From NCBI RefSeq assembly GCF_017355885.1, contig NZ_JAFEUU010000009.1:89866-153865 (forward strand): a stretch of 64,000 nt of DNA, read 5' to 3'. Position numbers and translations under genes: made by a program. Shown here in pieces: positions 1 through 8,900 of this stretch. The DNA is from Sabulicella rubraurantiaca (GTDB taxonomy: Bacteria; Pseudomonadota; Alphaproteobacteria; Acetobacterales; Acetobacteraceae). The notes under the pieces were generated by a model. The model saw only the letters and a list, made by a program, of their open reading frames with translations, had not been told where the DNA came from and did no database searches. Within the stretch, counting starts at the first letter, position 1. Each line of letters opens with the position of its first letter.

Positions 1-58
1 CGAGCATGGCCCCGCCCATCTTGCCGCAGCCGAGCAGGAGAAGGGGAGGGAGCGTCAT
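1..58 (-). CDS. proC: Pyrroline-5-carboxylate reductase, N-terminal fragment (runs off the window)
   Basis: Only the first 19 codons are present. They read MTLPPLLLLGCGKMGGAML, matching the Rossmann-fold start of ProC, in which the GCGxMGxA glycine motif binds the nicotinamide cofactor. ProC makes proline from pyrroline-5-carboxylate in the cytoplasm. The ATG is at 58-56. The rest of the gene lies to the left of the window. The gene follows yqgE on the same strand after a 51-base gap that holds a perfect hairpin ending one base before the ATG. Other GxGxxG reductases begin similarly, so the call rests on the KMGGAM context. Confidence 0.72.
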   Translation of the reverse strand, partial: MTLPPLLLLGCGKMGGAML

Positions 59-59
59 G

Positions 60-85
60 CCGGAAAGCCTAGCTTGGCTTTCCGG
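60..85 (-). promoter_or_regulatory. Perfect 10-bp hairpin immediately upstream of the proC start
   Basis: The arms CCGGAAAGCC (60-69) and GGCTTTCCGG (76-85) enclose a 6-base loop. On the minus-strand mRNA the stem ends one base before the proC ATG, so it would occupy the place of a Shine-Dalgarno sequence. No T-run follows, so it is a poor intrinsic terminator for yqgE. It could control ProC initiation or simply be an mRNA-end structure. Confidence 0.45.
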
Positions 86-109
86 AGGCGGGAACCTCGT
101 CCCCGCCGG

Positions 110-736
110 TCAGGCGTGGCCGGCGGCGCCGCTCAGCAGCAGGGGATCCACCTTCAGCTTGGCGAGCGCCCGGCGCCACTTGGTCGCGGCGTCGCCGTCA
201 AACAGCAATTCCTCATCCGCGCTGACGGAGAGCCAGGAGTTCTGCGCGATCTCCTCCTCCAGCTGCCCGGCGCCCCAGCTGGCATAGCCGAGCGCGAGGA
301 CGCATTCGCGCGGGCCGCCCCCGGCGGCGATCGCCTTCAGGATCTCCACGCTCGCAGTCAGGCCGAACCCGCCCTCGACCGGCAGCGAGCCCTCGGCCTT
401 CCAGTCTCCGCTGTGCAGCACGAAGCCGCGGCTTTCCTCCAGCGGACCACCGGCGACGAGGCGGATGCGGCGCGCCGGCGGCACCGGCTCCACCCCCACC
501 TGCTTCAGCAGCGCGTCAAAGGTCAGGCGCTCGATGGGCTTGTTGAGGACGAGGCCCATCGCCCCTTCCTCCGAATGTGCGCAGACGCAGATCACCGTCC
601 CGGCGAAGTTCGGGTCCTGCATGTGCGGCATCGCGATCAGCAGCTGCCCGGCGAGGCGCCCCTCCGGGATGGGGGTCTCCGGGCCGGGCCCTTGCCGTGC
701 CGCCCCGAAGGCGGCCTTCCAGTCGTCCTTGGCCAT
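110..736 (-). CDS. yqgE: YqgE/AlgH family protein (DUF179)
   Basis: A 208-residue cytoplasmic protein of the conserved YqgE/AlgH family, whose biochemical role is unsettled (linked to alginate regulation in Pseudomonas). Family hallmarks are visible: LAGQLLIAMPHMQDPNF near the N-terminus, the GLVLNKP motif, VAGGPLEESRGFVLH in the middle, and LGYASWGAGQLEEEI near the C-terminus. The ATG at 736 (MAKDDW) leaves a short lead before the conserved core, and the length matches the family. The gene is transcribed away from the peroxiredoxin gene across a 93-base divergent gap. The reading frame stays open far upstream but has no homology there. Confidence 0.93.
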   Translation of the reverse strand: MAKDDWKAAFGAARQGPGPETPIPEGRLAGQLLIAMPHMQDPNFAGTVICVCAHSEEGAMGLVLNKPIERLTFDALLKQVGVEPVPPARRIRLVAGGPLEESRGFVLHSGDWKAEGSLPVEGGFGLTASVEILKAIAAGGGPRECVLALGYASWGAGQLEEEIAQNSWLSVSADEELLFDGDAATKWRRALAKLKVDPLLLSGAAGHA

Positions 737-829
737 GGATCGAAGATGGCGAGCCCGGTGCCCCCCTGCAAGCGTGACAGCGTCCCGGGTCTTGCCTAAA
801 GCGGAGGGCAGGACTCCGGAGGATTCGGG

Positions 830-1312
830 ATGACGATCAAGGTTGGGGACAAGATCCCCTCGGCGAAGCTGACCCAGGCTACGGCCGAAGGGCCGCGCGA
901 GGTGAGCACGGAGGAGCTGTTCGGCGGCCGCACCGTCGTGCTGTTCGGCGTGCCGGGCGCCTTCACCCCCACCTGCTCGGCCAAGCACCTGCCGGGCTAC
1001 GTCACCAACGCCAAGGCGCTGCGCGACAAGGGCGTGGACACCATCGCCTGCATGGCGGTGAACGACGCCTTCGTGATGGGCGCCTGGGGCCGCGACCAGG
1101 GCGTGGGCGAGGATGTGGTGATGATCGCCGACGGGTCGGGCGCCTTCACCAAGGCCCTGGGGCTCGAGCTGGACCTCACCGCCCGCGGCCTCGGCATGCG
1201 CTGCCAGCGCTTCGCCCTGGTGGCGAAGGACGGCGTCGTGTCGCACGTGGCCGTGGAGGCGCCGGGCGCCTTCGAGGTCAGCAAGGCCGAGGCGCTGCTC
1301 GAAATCGTCTGA
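830..1312 (+). CDS. Peroxiredoxin, Prx5/type II (redoxin domain)
   Basis: A 160-residue thiol peroxidase that reduces H2O2 and alkyl hydroperoxides. The peroxidatic cysteine is C49 in the motif GVPGAFTPTCSAKHLPGY, typical of type II (Prx5-like) peroxiredoxins. C74 and C125 are further cysteines, either of which may resolve the sulfenic acid. The length agrees with bacterial stand-alone Prx5 proteins. The start is fixed by GGAGG at 818-822, eight bases before the ATG. The gene converges on the sensor kinase gene with only 8 bases between stop codons and no obvious terminator. Confidence 0.93.
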   Translation: MTIKVGDKIPSAKLTQATAEGPREVSTEELFGGRTVVLFGVPGAFTPTCSAKHLPGYVTNAKALRDKGVDTIACMAVNDAFVMGAWGRDQGVGEDVVMIADGSGAFTKALGLELDLTARGLGMRCQRFALVAKDGVVSHVAVEAPGAFEVSKAEALLEIV

Positions 1313-1320
1313 GCGTCGGT

Positions 1321-3327
1321 TCAGGCCTGTCGCATGAAGGCGAGGGGGGCGACGCTGGACGGCGTGGCCTCCCCCGGCCAACGAAGCACACGGCGCAGAC
1401 CATCCGGCGCCCATTCCTCTTCCACGCAGCCGCCCAGCTGGGCGGCAACGGTGACGTCCACCAGCTCCGAGCCAAAGCCGCGCTCCACCGGGGGAATGAC
1501 CGGCGGGCCACCCTGCTCGCGCCAGGACAAGGTAATGGTTCCCTCCGGCACCGACAGGTCCAGCAGGATCCGGCCACCCGGGCGGGACAGCGCCCCGTGC
1601 TTCAACGCATTGGTCAGCCATTCATGGAGGACCAGGGCCAGGGGCTGCACCTGGTCGGCGGGAAGCGTCGCGTCCAGCCCCATCACCACCACCGCGTCGC
1701 CATGCGGCTTCGCGAGACGCCTCAGCAACGCCCGCACCGTCGCGGCATGCCCACCTCCCCGCGACAGGTCATGCGCCACGGACAGCGCGTTCAGGCGTTC
1801 GCGCAATTCCTGGGCCAGCGCCTCCGCTTCCGGGTGGCGGTGCGCGCTGGCCGAGACCAGCCCCATCACCAGGGCGAAGCTGTTCTTCACGCGGTGATCC
1901 ATCTCCCGCGCCAGGAGTTCGGCGCGCCGCCGCTCCTCCGCCTCGGCCGAGACGTCGAGCACGGAGCCGACAAGGCGCTCCACCCGCCCATCCGGGCCAC
2001 GCAGCGCGAGGGAACGGTGCCACACATGCACCCAATGCCCATCGGCATGGCGGACCCGGTAGCGCGCCTCGAAGCTGTCAGCCTCGCCGCGCTCCAGCGC
2101 CGTGCGCGCCGCCATCCAGCGTTCGCGGTCGGCGGGATGGATGCGCGACCGCCACCAGTCGCGGCCGGGTTCATCCGACTCCTCGCCCACCAGCGCCGCC
2201 ACGCCGGGGGAACGGATCTGCACATCCTCCTCCGGCAGGGATTCGTACACGCCGCCGATGAAGGCCTCGGTGACGAGGCGCAGCCTCTCCTCGCTCAGGC
2301 GCAGCGCCTCGTGCGCCTCGTCGCGGGCACGCCGCGCGGCGTGGATGCGCCGGGCCGCCTCGTCCACCTCGGCGATCCCGGTGCCGCTTCCCGGCAGCGG
2401 CCCGGCGCGCAGCAGGTCCAGTGCCCGGACCAGCCGGCGCCCCAGGAACACGGCGATGGCGATCCCGAACAGCACCAGCACGAGCCCCGCGACCAGGGTC
2501 GGCGCCATGGCGCGCCAAGCCGCGGCCAGGGGTGCCAGCTTCGGGGCGGCCATCACCACCGCATAGCCGCTTTCCGGCGCGGGGGCGGCGGCGACCACGC
2601 TGCTCATTCCATCCATGGTCATGAAGGAGGACCGGACACCTTCACCGGCGGCGAGCATGTCGCGGACCTCCGGATGGGCCTCCGCGCCCAGGAAGCGCTC
2701 CTCCAGCCGGGAGCGGGCCGCCACGCGCATTCGGTTGTCCAGGATGGCCGAGGTCCAGTCCCCCGGGATGCGCTGGGCGCGAAGGAGGTCCTGCAGCCGG
2801 CTGTTGCTCAGCACGTAGGCGAGCAGGAAGCGCTCACCCTCCAGCACCACCGGCCGCCCGATCAGGATGAAGGGATTGCCCGTATGCGCCCCTGTGAACA
2901 GGGGGGAGACGTAGAAACCCTCCTGCGCGAGCGCGGCCGCCACCGCCTCCCCCGCGCCGGAGAGGCGCGGCTCGACCCGGCCGAGCCTGGCGTCGAACAG
3001 CATGGTGCCGTGCGAGTCGTAGAGGGTGACGGAGGCACCCTCCGGCAGGGTCGGCCTCGCCTGTTCCATGAAATCGTCAAAGTCGCGCGCGGCCAGGGAG
3101 CGAGCGAGGACCAAGGTATCGATCCGCGCGCGGGCCTGACCCAGTTCCCGGTCCACGGCGAGGGCGAGGGCGCGCGCCGTGGCGAGGAGCTGGCCGCTGA
3201 ACCGTCCCTGCTCGGCGCTCACCGCCCGCCAGACCGCGTGGCTGGCCAGGACGGTGAAGGGCACGGTCAGGCCGAGCGCCATGAGAACGAGGAGAAGCCG
3301 GAAGGAGAGGGGGAGCCGCTTCAGCAT
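1321..3327 (-). CDS. Membrane sensor histidine kinase, HWE type with PAS domain
   Basis: A 668-residue membrane kinase. TM1 is at about residues 7-29, a large periplasmic sensing region (~30-270, double-Cache-like in size) follows, then TM2 (~276-295), a PAS/PAC domain (~350-465) and the kinase core. The phospho-acceptor is H478 in EMDHRVKNSF. The N-box HEWLTNALKHG and the WRE motif near residue 600 are the markers of the HWE/HisKA_2 group, common in alphaproteobacteria. The start at 3327 is preferred over the longer frame (3357) because AGGAG lies six bases upstream. No response regulator is adjacent, so the partner is unknown. The signal could be a small molecule bound in the periplasm. Confidence 0.9.
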   Translation of the reverse strand: MLKRLPLSFRLLLVLMALGLTVPFTVLASHAVWRAVSAEQGRFSGQLLATARALALAVDRELGQARARIDTLVLARSLAARDFDDFMEQARPTLPEGASVTLYDSHGTMLFDARLGRVEPRLSGAGEAVAAALAQEGFYVSPLFTGAHTGNPFILIGRPVVLEGERFLLAYVLSNSRLQDLLRAQRIPGDWTSAILDNRMRVAARSRLEERFLGAEAHPEVRDMLAAGEGVRSSFMTMDGMSSVVAAAPAPESGYAVVMAAPKLAPLAAAWRAMAPTLVAGLVLVLFGIAIAVFLGRRLVRALDLLRAGPLPGSGTGIAEVDEAARRIHAARRARDEAHEALRLSEERLRLVTEAFIGGVYESLPEEDVQIRSPGVAALVGEESDEPGRDWWRSRIHPADRERWMAARTALERGEADSFEARYRVRHADGHWVHVWHRSLALRGPDGRVERLVGSVLDVSAEAEERRRAELLAREMDHRVKNSFALVMGLVSASAHRHPEAEALAQELRERLNALSVAHDLSRGGGHAATVRALLRRLAKPHGDAVVVMGLDATLPADQVQPLALVLHEWLTNALKHGALSRPGGRILLDLSVPEGTITLSWREQGGPPVIPPVERGFGSELVDVTVAAQLGGCVEEEWAPDGLRRVLRWPGEATPSSVAPLAFMRQA

Positions 3328-3447
3328 CGCTCTCTCCTGGGCGGACATCAGCGGCAAGATCCCAGCTACTGTGATGCTTCCATTATGGATAAGTCGGGGA
3401 GAGGCATCTGCGCAAGCGGGTCGCGTGAAAGTTGCGTGGCTTCTCTG

Positions 3448-4098
3448 TCAGATATGGCGATTCCGCCGCATCAGCCACAACCCGAGCCCCACCGAAGCCG
3501 CCAGCATGAGGAGCGAGAGCGCGACCTGCACCGCGCCATCCACCCGTACACCCTTGCCCAACAACGCAAAAACGATGGTTTGCGGCAGGAAGCCCAGCAT
3601 CGATCCGAGGAGGAACGGCCCGGCGGGAATACCCACCGCCCCTGCCAGGAGGTTTAGGGCCAGATTGTTGCCGACGGGAAACAGACGCAACGCCAATGCG
3701 GTTCCGAAAGGTTGAAGACGCATGGAATCAACCAAGGGACGTAGCCGCACACCAAAACGCCCGGCAAGCTTGTCCTCGGTCCAGCGTCGCCCGACGGCGC
3801 GTGCCCAGAGAAAGGAAACTCCGCTGCCTCCCGCCTGCGCCAGGAGGGCCAGGGCGGAGCCTAGTGCGGCGCCGAAGGCGTAGCCTCCCAGGAAGGCCAC
3901 GGCTTGGCGGGGCAGCCCGGCCGCGACCATGACGGCGCCCAGCAAGAGGAACATGGCCTCCCCCTTCACGCCCTGGCCGCGGACATGGGCATCCACCCAG
4001 TCGGTTCCCGGCACGGCGCCCAGTTCCCGCAGCACCCAGCCCACGGCCGCCAAGCCCAGCACCAGGAGAAGGAGCCGGCCCAGCGCGGCGCGGCTCAC
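3448..4098 (-). CDS. TVP38/TMEM64 (DedA-like, VTT domain) membrane protein
   Basis: A 216-residue inner-membrane protein. It has an N-terminal membrane segment (~8-24) and a VTT/DedA-type core with the glycine-rich segment GLPRQAVAFLGGYAFGAALG, where the family usually has G-(x)n-FLGG. More hydrophobic segments follow up to the basic C-terminus. VTT proteins are implicated in lipid handling and membrane homeostasis, but no specific substrate can be read here. It starts at GTG (4098), overlapping the stop of the glycosyltransferase gene by GTGA, so the two are translationally coupled and probably cooperate in envelope lipid or polysaccharide work. Confidence 0.85.
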   Translation of the reverse strand: MSRAALGRLLLLVLGLAAVGWVLRELGAVPGTDWVDAHVRGQGVKGEAMFLLLGAVMVAAGLPRQAVAFLGGYAFGAALGSALALLAQAGGSGVSFLWARAVGRRWTEDKLAGRFGVRLRPLVDSMRLQPFGTALALRLFPVGNNLALNLLAGAVGIPAGPFLLGSMLGFLPQTIVFALLGKGVRVDGAVQVALSLLMLAASVGLGLWLMRRNRHI

Positions 4099-4811
4099 GG
4101 CTCCTCCACCTCCGGCCGCCGGCCGCGGCGCTGCAGCCAGGCCACGCCGACGAGGTCGAGAAAGGACACCAGCAGCCGGTCCAGCGTGCCGTAATTGGAG
4201 GCGCCGCGCGTGCGGGGCCGATGGTTCACCGGCTCGCTCACGACCCGCCCTCCGGCGCGCAACGCCAGGGCGGGAAGGTAACGGTGCATGTGGTCGAAAT
4301 GCGGAAAGCCAAGAAACATGGCGCGCGAGAAGACCTTGAGGCCGCAGCCCGTATCCGGCGTGGCGTCGCCCAGAAGCCGCGCGCGAACCCGGTTGGCGAT
4401 GCGCGAGGTGACGCGCTTCGTCGCAGTGTCGCGCCGGTTCACCCGGTGCCCGGCCACCAGCACGGACTCCCCCTCGCGCTGCGCGCGGTCCAGCAGGCGC
4501 GGGATGTCGGCCGGATCATTCTGCCCATCCCCGTCCAGCGTGGCGATCCAGGGGGCGCGGGCCGCCTTCACCCCGGTCACGATCGCCGCCGACTGGCCGC
4601 AACTGGCGCGATGGCGCAGCCATCGCAGCGCCGCGTGGGTCTTCGCCGCCTCGCGCAGAGCCTCCGCCGTTCCGTCGGTGGAGCCGTCATCCACGAAGAT
4701 CACCTCGTGCGGGACAGAAGTCAGCGCGGCCCCGATCTCCGCCAGGAGGGGGGCGACATTGGGGGCCTCGTTCCGCGCGGGAATGACGACCGAAACGAGC
4801 GGTTCGGGCAT
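4095..4811 (-). CDS. Glycosyltransferase family 2 (DPM1/polyprenyl-phosphate sugar synthase-like)
   Basis: A 238-residue GT-A fold glycosyltransferase. The N-terminus VSVVIPARNEAPNVAPLL is the classic GT2 start; VDDGSTDGT binds the nucleotide sugar, and TLDGDGQNDP supplies the metal-binding aspartates. No C-terminal membrane segments follow, as in soluble dolichol/undecaprenyl-phosphate mannosyl- or glucosyl-transferases. The ATG is at 4811. The downstream VTT protein overlaps its stop by GTGA. The gene is divergent from ctaA across about 80 bases. Probable role: loading a sugar onto a polyprenyl phosphate for envelope glycan synthesis; the sugar is unknown. Confidence 0.88.
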   Translation of the reverse strand: MPEPLVSVVIPARNEAPNVAPLLAEIGAALTSVPHEVIFVDDGSTDGTAEALREAAKTHAALRWLRHRASCGQSAAIVTGVKAARAPWIATLDGDGQNDPADIPRLLDRAQREGESVLVAGHRVNRRDTATKRVTSRIANRVRARLLGDATPDTGCGLKVFSRAMFLGFPHFDHMHRYLPALALRAGGRVVSEPVNHRPRTRGASNYGTLDRLLVSFLDLVGVAWLQRRGRRPEVEEP

Positions 4812-4815
4812 GGGT

Positions 4816-4837
4816 GGGGCGCTACCACTCGCGCCCC
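4816..4837. promoter_or_regulatory. 7-bp dyad in the divergent GT2/ctaA intergenic region
   Basis: GGGGCGC (4816-4822) and GCGCCCC (4831-4837) form a perfect inverted repeat with an 8-base spacer, inside the ~80-base gap between two divergent genes. It could be an operator or an RNA hairpin near the 5' end of the GT2 message. No consensus regulator is recognised. Confidence 0.35.
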
Positions 4838-4892
4838 TGCCCCACAAGCGGTGGGCTGCCAATGCGATGCGAGTCTCACTATCATGGGTTGC

Positions 4893-5975
4893 ATGCCGTT
4901 CGACGCCTCCAGCAAGACCGCAACTCCTCCCGCCGAGCATGGGCGGCGCGAGAACCCGCGCGCCGTCGCGCTGTGGCTCCTCGCCGTGGCGGGGCTGATC
5001 TGGATCATGGTGGCGCTGGGCGGGGCGACGCGCCTCACCGGCTCCGGCCTCTCCATCATGGAATGGGCGCCGGTGGCGGGCATGCTGCCTCCGCTCTCCC
5101 AGGCAGAATGGCAGCGCCTCTACGACCTTTATCGCACCATCCCGCAATATGAGCTGGTGAATGCCGGCTTCGGGCTGGAAGGCTTCAAGCAGATCTTCTG
5201 GCTGGAATGGGCCCACCGCTTTTGGGGGCGGCTGATCGGCTTCGCCTATCTGGGCGGCTTCCTGCTGCTGTGGTGGCGCGGCGCCATCCCGCGCGCCCTG
5301 ATGCCGCGCCTGCTGCTGCTTTTCGTGCTGGGAGGCATACAGGGCGCGATTGGCTGGTTCATGGTCGCCTCGGGCTTCGAGGCGGACCGCACCGCCGTTT
5401 CGCCCTACCGCCTCGTGCTCCATCTCGGCATGGCGTTCCTGCTCTTCGGGGTAATTTTCTGGACGGCGCTCGGGCTATTGCGCCCGGCGCGCGAGGCGCT
5501 CGGGCCGCGCCAGGGCAGCGTGCGCCGTCAGGCGCTGGCGGCGTTCCTGCTTTCCGTGGCGACGATGCTGGCGGGCGGCTTCGTCGCCGGGACGCGGGCG
5601 GGCTTCACCTGGAACACGTTTCCGCTGATGGATGGGCGCCTCGTCCCGGCCGGCTATCTCGACCTGTCGCCGCTCTGGACCAACCTGACGCTCAACCTCG
5701 CTACGGTGCAGTTCAACCACCGCATCCTCGCCACGCTGACGCTGCTGGCCGCCTTCGGCGCGGCGCTGGCAGCGTGGCGGCGTCTCCCCGTGGGGGCGGC
5801 ACGCCGCGCCGTGCTGGGCTTCGCGGGGGCGATCGGCGCGCAATACGTGCTGGGCATCGCCACGCTGGTCCATGTCGTGCCGGTCTCGCTGGGCACGCTG
5901 CACCAGGCGGTGGCGGTGGTGGTGCTCGCCACGGGGCTCCTCGCCCTGCACACCCTGCGTCACCCGGAGCATTGA
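4893..5975 (+). CDS. ctaA: Heme A synthase (COX15/CtaA)
   Basis: A 360-residue integral membrane enzyme that oxidises heme O to heme A for cytochrome c oxidase. It has about eight hydrophobic segments. The four heme-ligand histidines of the family are visible in EWAHRFWGR (about H108), VLHLGMAF, QFNHRI and LHQAVAV, and GGATRLTGSGLSIMEW is the signature first loop. The start is placed at ATG 4893; an in-frame ATG at 4884 is possible. The stop overlaps the start of the following PAS kinase by one base (TGATG), which suggests a shared transcript. Confidence 0.95.
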   Translation: MPFDASSKTATPPAEHGRRENPRAVALWLLAVAGLIWIMVALGGATRLTGSGLSIMEWAPVAGMLPPLSQAEWQRLYDLYRTIPQYELVNAGFGLEGFKQIFWLEWAHRFWGRLIGFAYLGGFLLLWWRGAIPRALMPRLLLLFVLGGIQGAIGWFMVASGFEADRTAVSPYRLVLHLGMAFLLFGVIFWTALGLLRPAREALGPRQGSVRRQALAAFLLSVATMLAGGFVAGTRAGFTWNTFPLMDGRLVPAGYLDLSPLWTNLTLNLATVQFNHRILATLTLLAAFGAALAAWRRLPVGAARRAVLGFAGAIGAQYVLGIATLVHVVPVSLGTLHQAVAVVVLATGLLALHTLRHPEH

Positions 5976-8900
5976 TGGACACCCCGCGCCAGCCGAGCCT
6001 CCAGGACGCGCTGGACGCGCTTCCCTTCTCCTTCGCCGCCTTCGCGGCGCATGGGCGCTTCGTCCTGTGCAATGAGGGGATGCGCCAGCATCTCGGCCTC
6101 GCGCGAGCCGAGGCGGAGGCGCTGGACTGGGCGGGCTTCCTCCGGCGTCTGGCCTTCCGGGGGCTGCTGGGCGACGGCGCACCAGAAGAGCGCGCGGCGG
6201 AGTTCCTGCCTTTCGGCGGCAGCCCCACCGGGACACGGCTGCTCCGCACTGCCGAGGGGCGGCCGCTCGATTGGTTCCACTCCCCCATGGCAGGAGGCTG
6301 GGTCGCCGGTCTCGCCGAGGCGGGGCCGCGCGCGGCGGCGCTCCAGGCGGCGGAAGCTGCGGCACGCCAAGCAAGCGAGGTCTTCGCGCAACTGCAGACC
6401 GGCCTGGCCCGCTTCGATGCCAAGGGGCGGCTGCGCCGGGCCAATCCGCGCTATGCGGACCTGCTGAGTCTGCCGGAAGGAACGCCGATCGAAGGGCTGA
6501 CCCTTTCGGGCCTGCTCGACATCCAGATCGGCGCGGGGGAATTGCCGGCGGAATTGAAGCCGGGGATCGAGGCGGATTTCGCCGAAAAGCTGAGCCGCGC
6601 GCGCGGACCTTGGCATGTCGAGCGCACCAAGCCCGATGGCCGCACCATCCGCTTCGTGAACCACCCCATGCCCGATGGCGGCTGGCTCGCCGAGGTCACG
6701 GACATTTCCGAGGCGCGCAACGCGGAGCGCGAGGCGCGCAGGCGCGCCGCGATGCACGACGCGCTGATCGAAGCCCTGCCCGTCGGCGTCGCCGTCTATG
6801 GGCCCGACCGGCGCGTGTCGCTGGTGAACCAGTCCTATAACCGCATCCTCGCCGACGACCCGATCCGCATCGGGGAGAATCTCCGCGACATCGTGGAGCG
6901 CCGCGCCCGGCGGGGCGAGTTCGGTCAGGGCAGCCCGGCCGAGATGGTGGAGCGCGTCCTCAGCCGGCTGGACCAGCCGCAGGGCTTCGAGCGGCGCCGC
7001 CCCGGCGGCGGGGTCGCGGTGCACCGCTCCGTGCCGCTTCCCGATGGCGGCCACGCCATGGTGGTGTCGGACATCACCGACCTCCAGGCCGCGCGGGAGG
7101 AGGCGAAGGAAAGCGCCTCCGTCCTCGACACGATGCTGGAAAGCACGCGCCACGGCATCGTGCTGTTCGACGCGGATGGCAAGGTGGTGGCGGCGAACCG
7201 GCTCGCTGCGCCTCTGGCCGGCGTCTCGCCCGACGCCTTCTCCCCCGGCACCTCCATCTACCAGCTTCGCGAGGAGCAGGCGCGCAGGGGCGTGTTCGGC
7301 GACCAGGCGGAAACCCGGGCCTTCCTGGACTGGCGCGGGCACCAACCGTTGCGCGCGCAGGATTCCTACCGCCGCGCCGGCCCGTCCAACACCGTTATCG
7401 AGGTCGTGACCGACGCCCTGCCCGATGGAGGCTTCGTCCGCTCCTACACCGACGTCACGGCGCTGGTGCGGGCGGAGCGCGAGGCGCAGGCGCGGGCGCA
7501 CACGCTGCAGCGCGTGCTCGACACGGTGCGGCACGGCATCATCATGTACGACGCGGAGGGCAGGGTGGTGGCCGGCAACGGCCTCGCCGAGCAGCTCTTC
7601 GGCCTGCCCGAGGGGACGGTGCGGCCAGGCGTCACCTATGACGAGTTGCGCGCGGAGCAGATCGCACGCGGCGAGCATGGCGACGCGGAGGCCGCCGCCC
7701 GCACCCTGGCCGAGCGTCCGACCCTCGCGGATCGCGAAAACACCTATCAACGCCGACGCCCCGACGGCACGGTGATCGAGGTCCGCACCGAGCCCCTGCC
7801 CGAAGGTGGTTGTGTCCGTTCGGTCACGGACATCACCGCCCTGGCCTCCGCGCAGGCCGAGGCGGCGGACCGCGCCGCCATGCTCCAGGTCATGCTGGAC
7901 AACATGCGGCACGGCATCATGCTCTTCGATGCCGAGGAGCGGGTGATCGCCTTCAACCGCCTCGCCGCCGAGCTGACCGGCATGGGCGAGGCGCTCGTCG
8001 TCGGCGCGACCATGGCCGAGCTGCGCGCCGCCCAGGCTGTCGCCGGGGAATTCGGCAATGCGGAGGAAACGGCGCGCTACCTGGAGGAGCTGGGGCGCCG
8101 CGACAATCGCCAGCCCTCGCATCGCCGCCGCCGCCGCCCCGACGGGACGGAGCTGGAGGCGACCTTCAGCCCCGTTCCCGGTGGCGGCTACGTGCTGACC
8201 GTCACCGACGTAACCAGCCGGGTCCGCGCGGAGGAGGAAGCGAAGCAGCGTGCGGCGCGGATGGAGGCGACGCTCAACGCCACGCGGCACAGCATCACTC
8301 TCTACGGGCCCGACTACCGCCTCGTCTCCGCGAACGGCATTGCCGGATCGCTGGTGCTGAACGGCGATCCCAGGCTGCTGATCGGCCTCACCTTCGAGGA
8401 AGTGATGCGGATCCAGCTGGGGCGCGAATATCCGGGCCAGCCGGAGGAGGTGGAGCGCGAGCTGGCCGGCATTCTCGCGATCGACCGCTCGAAGCCACAG
8501 CGCTACCAGCGCCGCCGCCCGGATGGCAGCGTGCTCGACGTCACCTCCGACCCGACGCATGACGGCGGCTTCGCCGTGGCCGTGGCCGACGTGACGGCGC
8601 TGGTCCGGGCCGAGGAGGAGGCGAAGCGGCGCAGCGAGTTGCTGCAGGCAATGGTGAACAACAGCCGCCAGGGCGTGCTGCTCTACAGCAAGGACCGCCA
8701 GCTGGTGGCGGCGAACCGCCTCGCCGGGGAGTTGCTCAACCTGCCGGGCATCGAGAACCGGGCCGGCACGGCTGGCTCGCAGGTCATGACCGAGCTGGCG
8801 CGGGTGGGTTATTTCGGCGAGCCCGGCACCGCCGATGCGCAGGTGGTGGAAGCCCAGCTGCACGGCCTCGACCGTTCCGTTCCGCACCGCTTCACCCGTG

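Noticed and set aside
110..1621. Long 503-codon minus-strand frame across yqgE and the peroxiredoxin gene
   Set aside because: Only the part from 736 leftward matches a protein family; the remainder is the antisense of the peroxiredoxin gene, kept open by high GC.
1597..3657. 686-codon plus-strand frame opposite the HWE kinase
   Set aside because: Its composition (His, Gln, Arg, Gly rich) and lack of any domain mark it as a shadow of the kinase gene.
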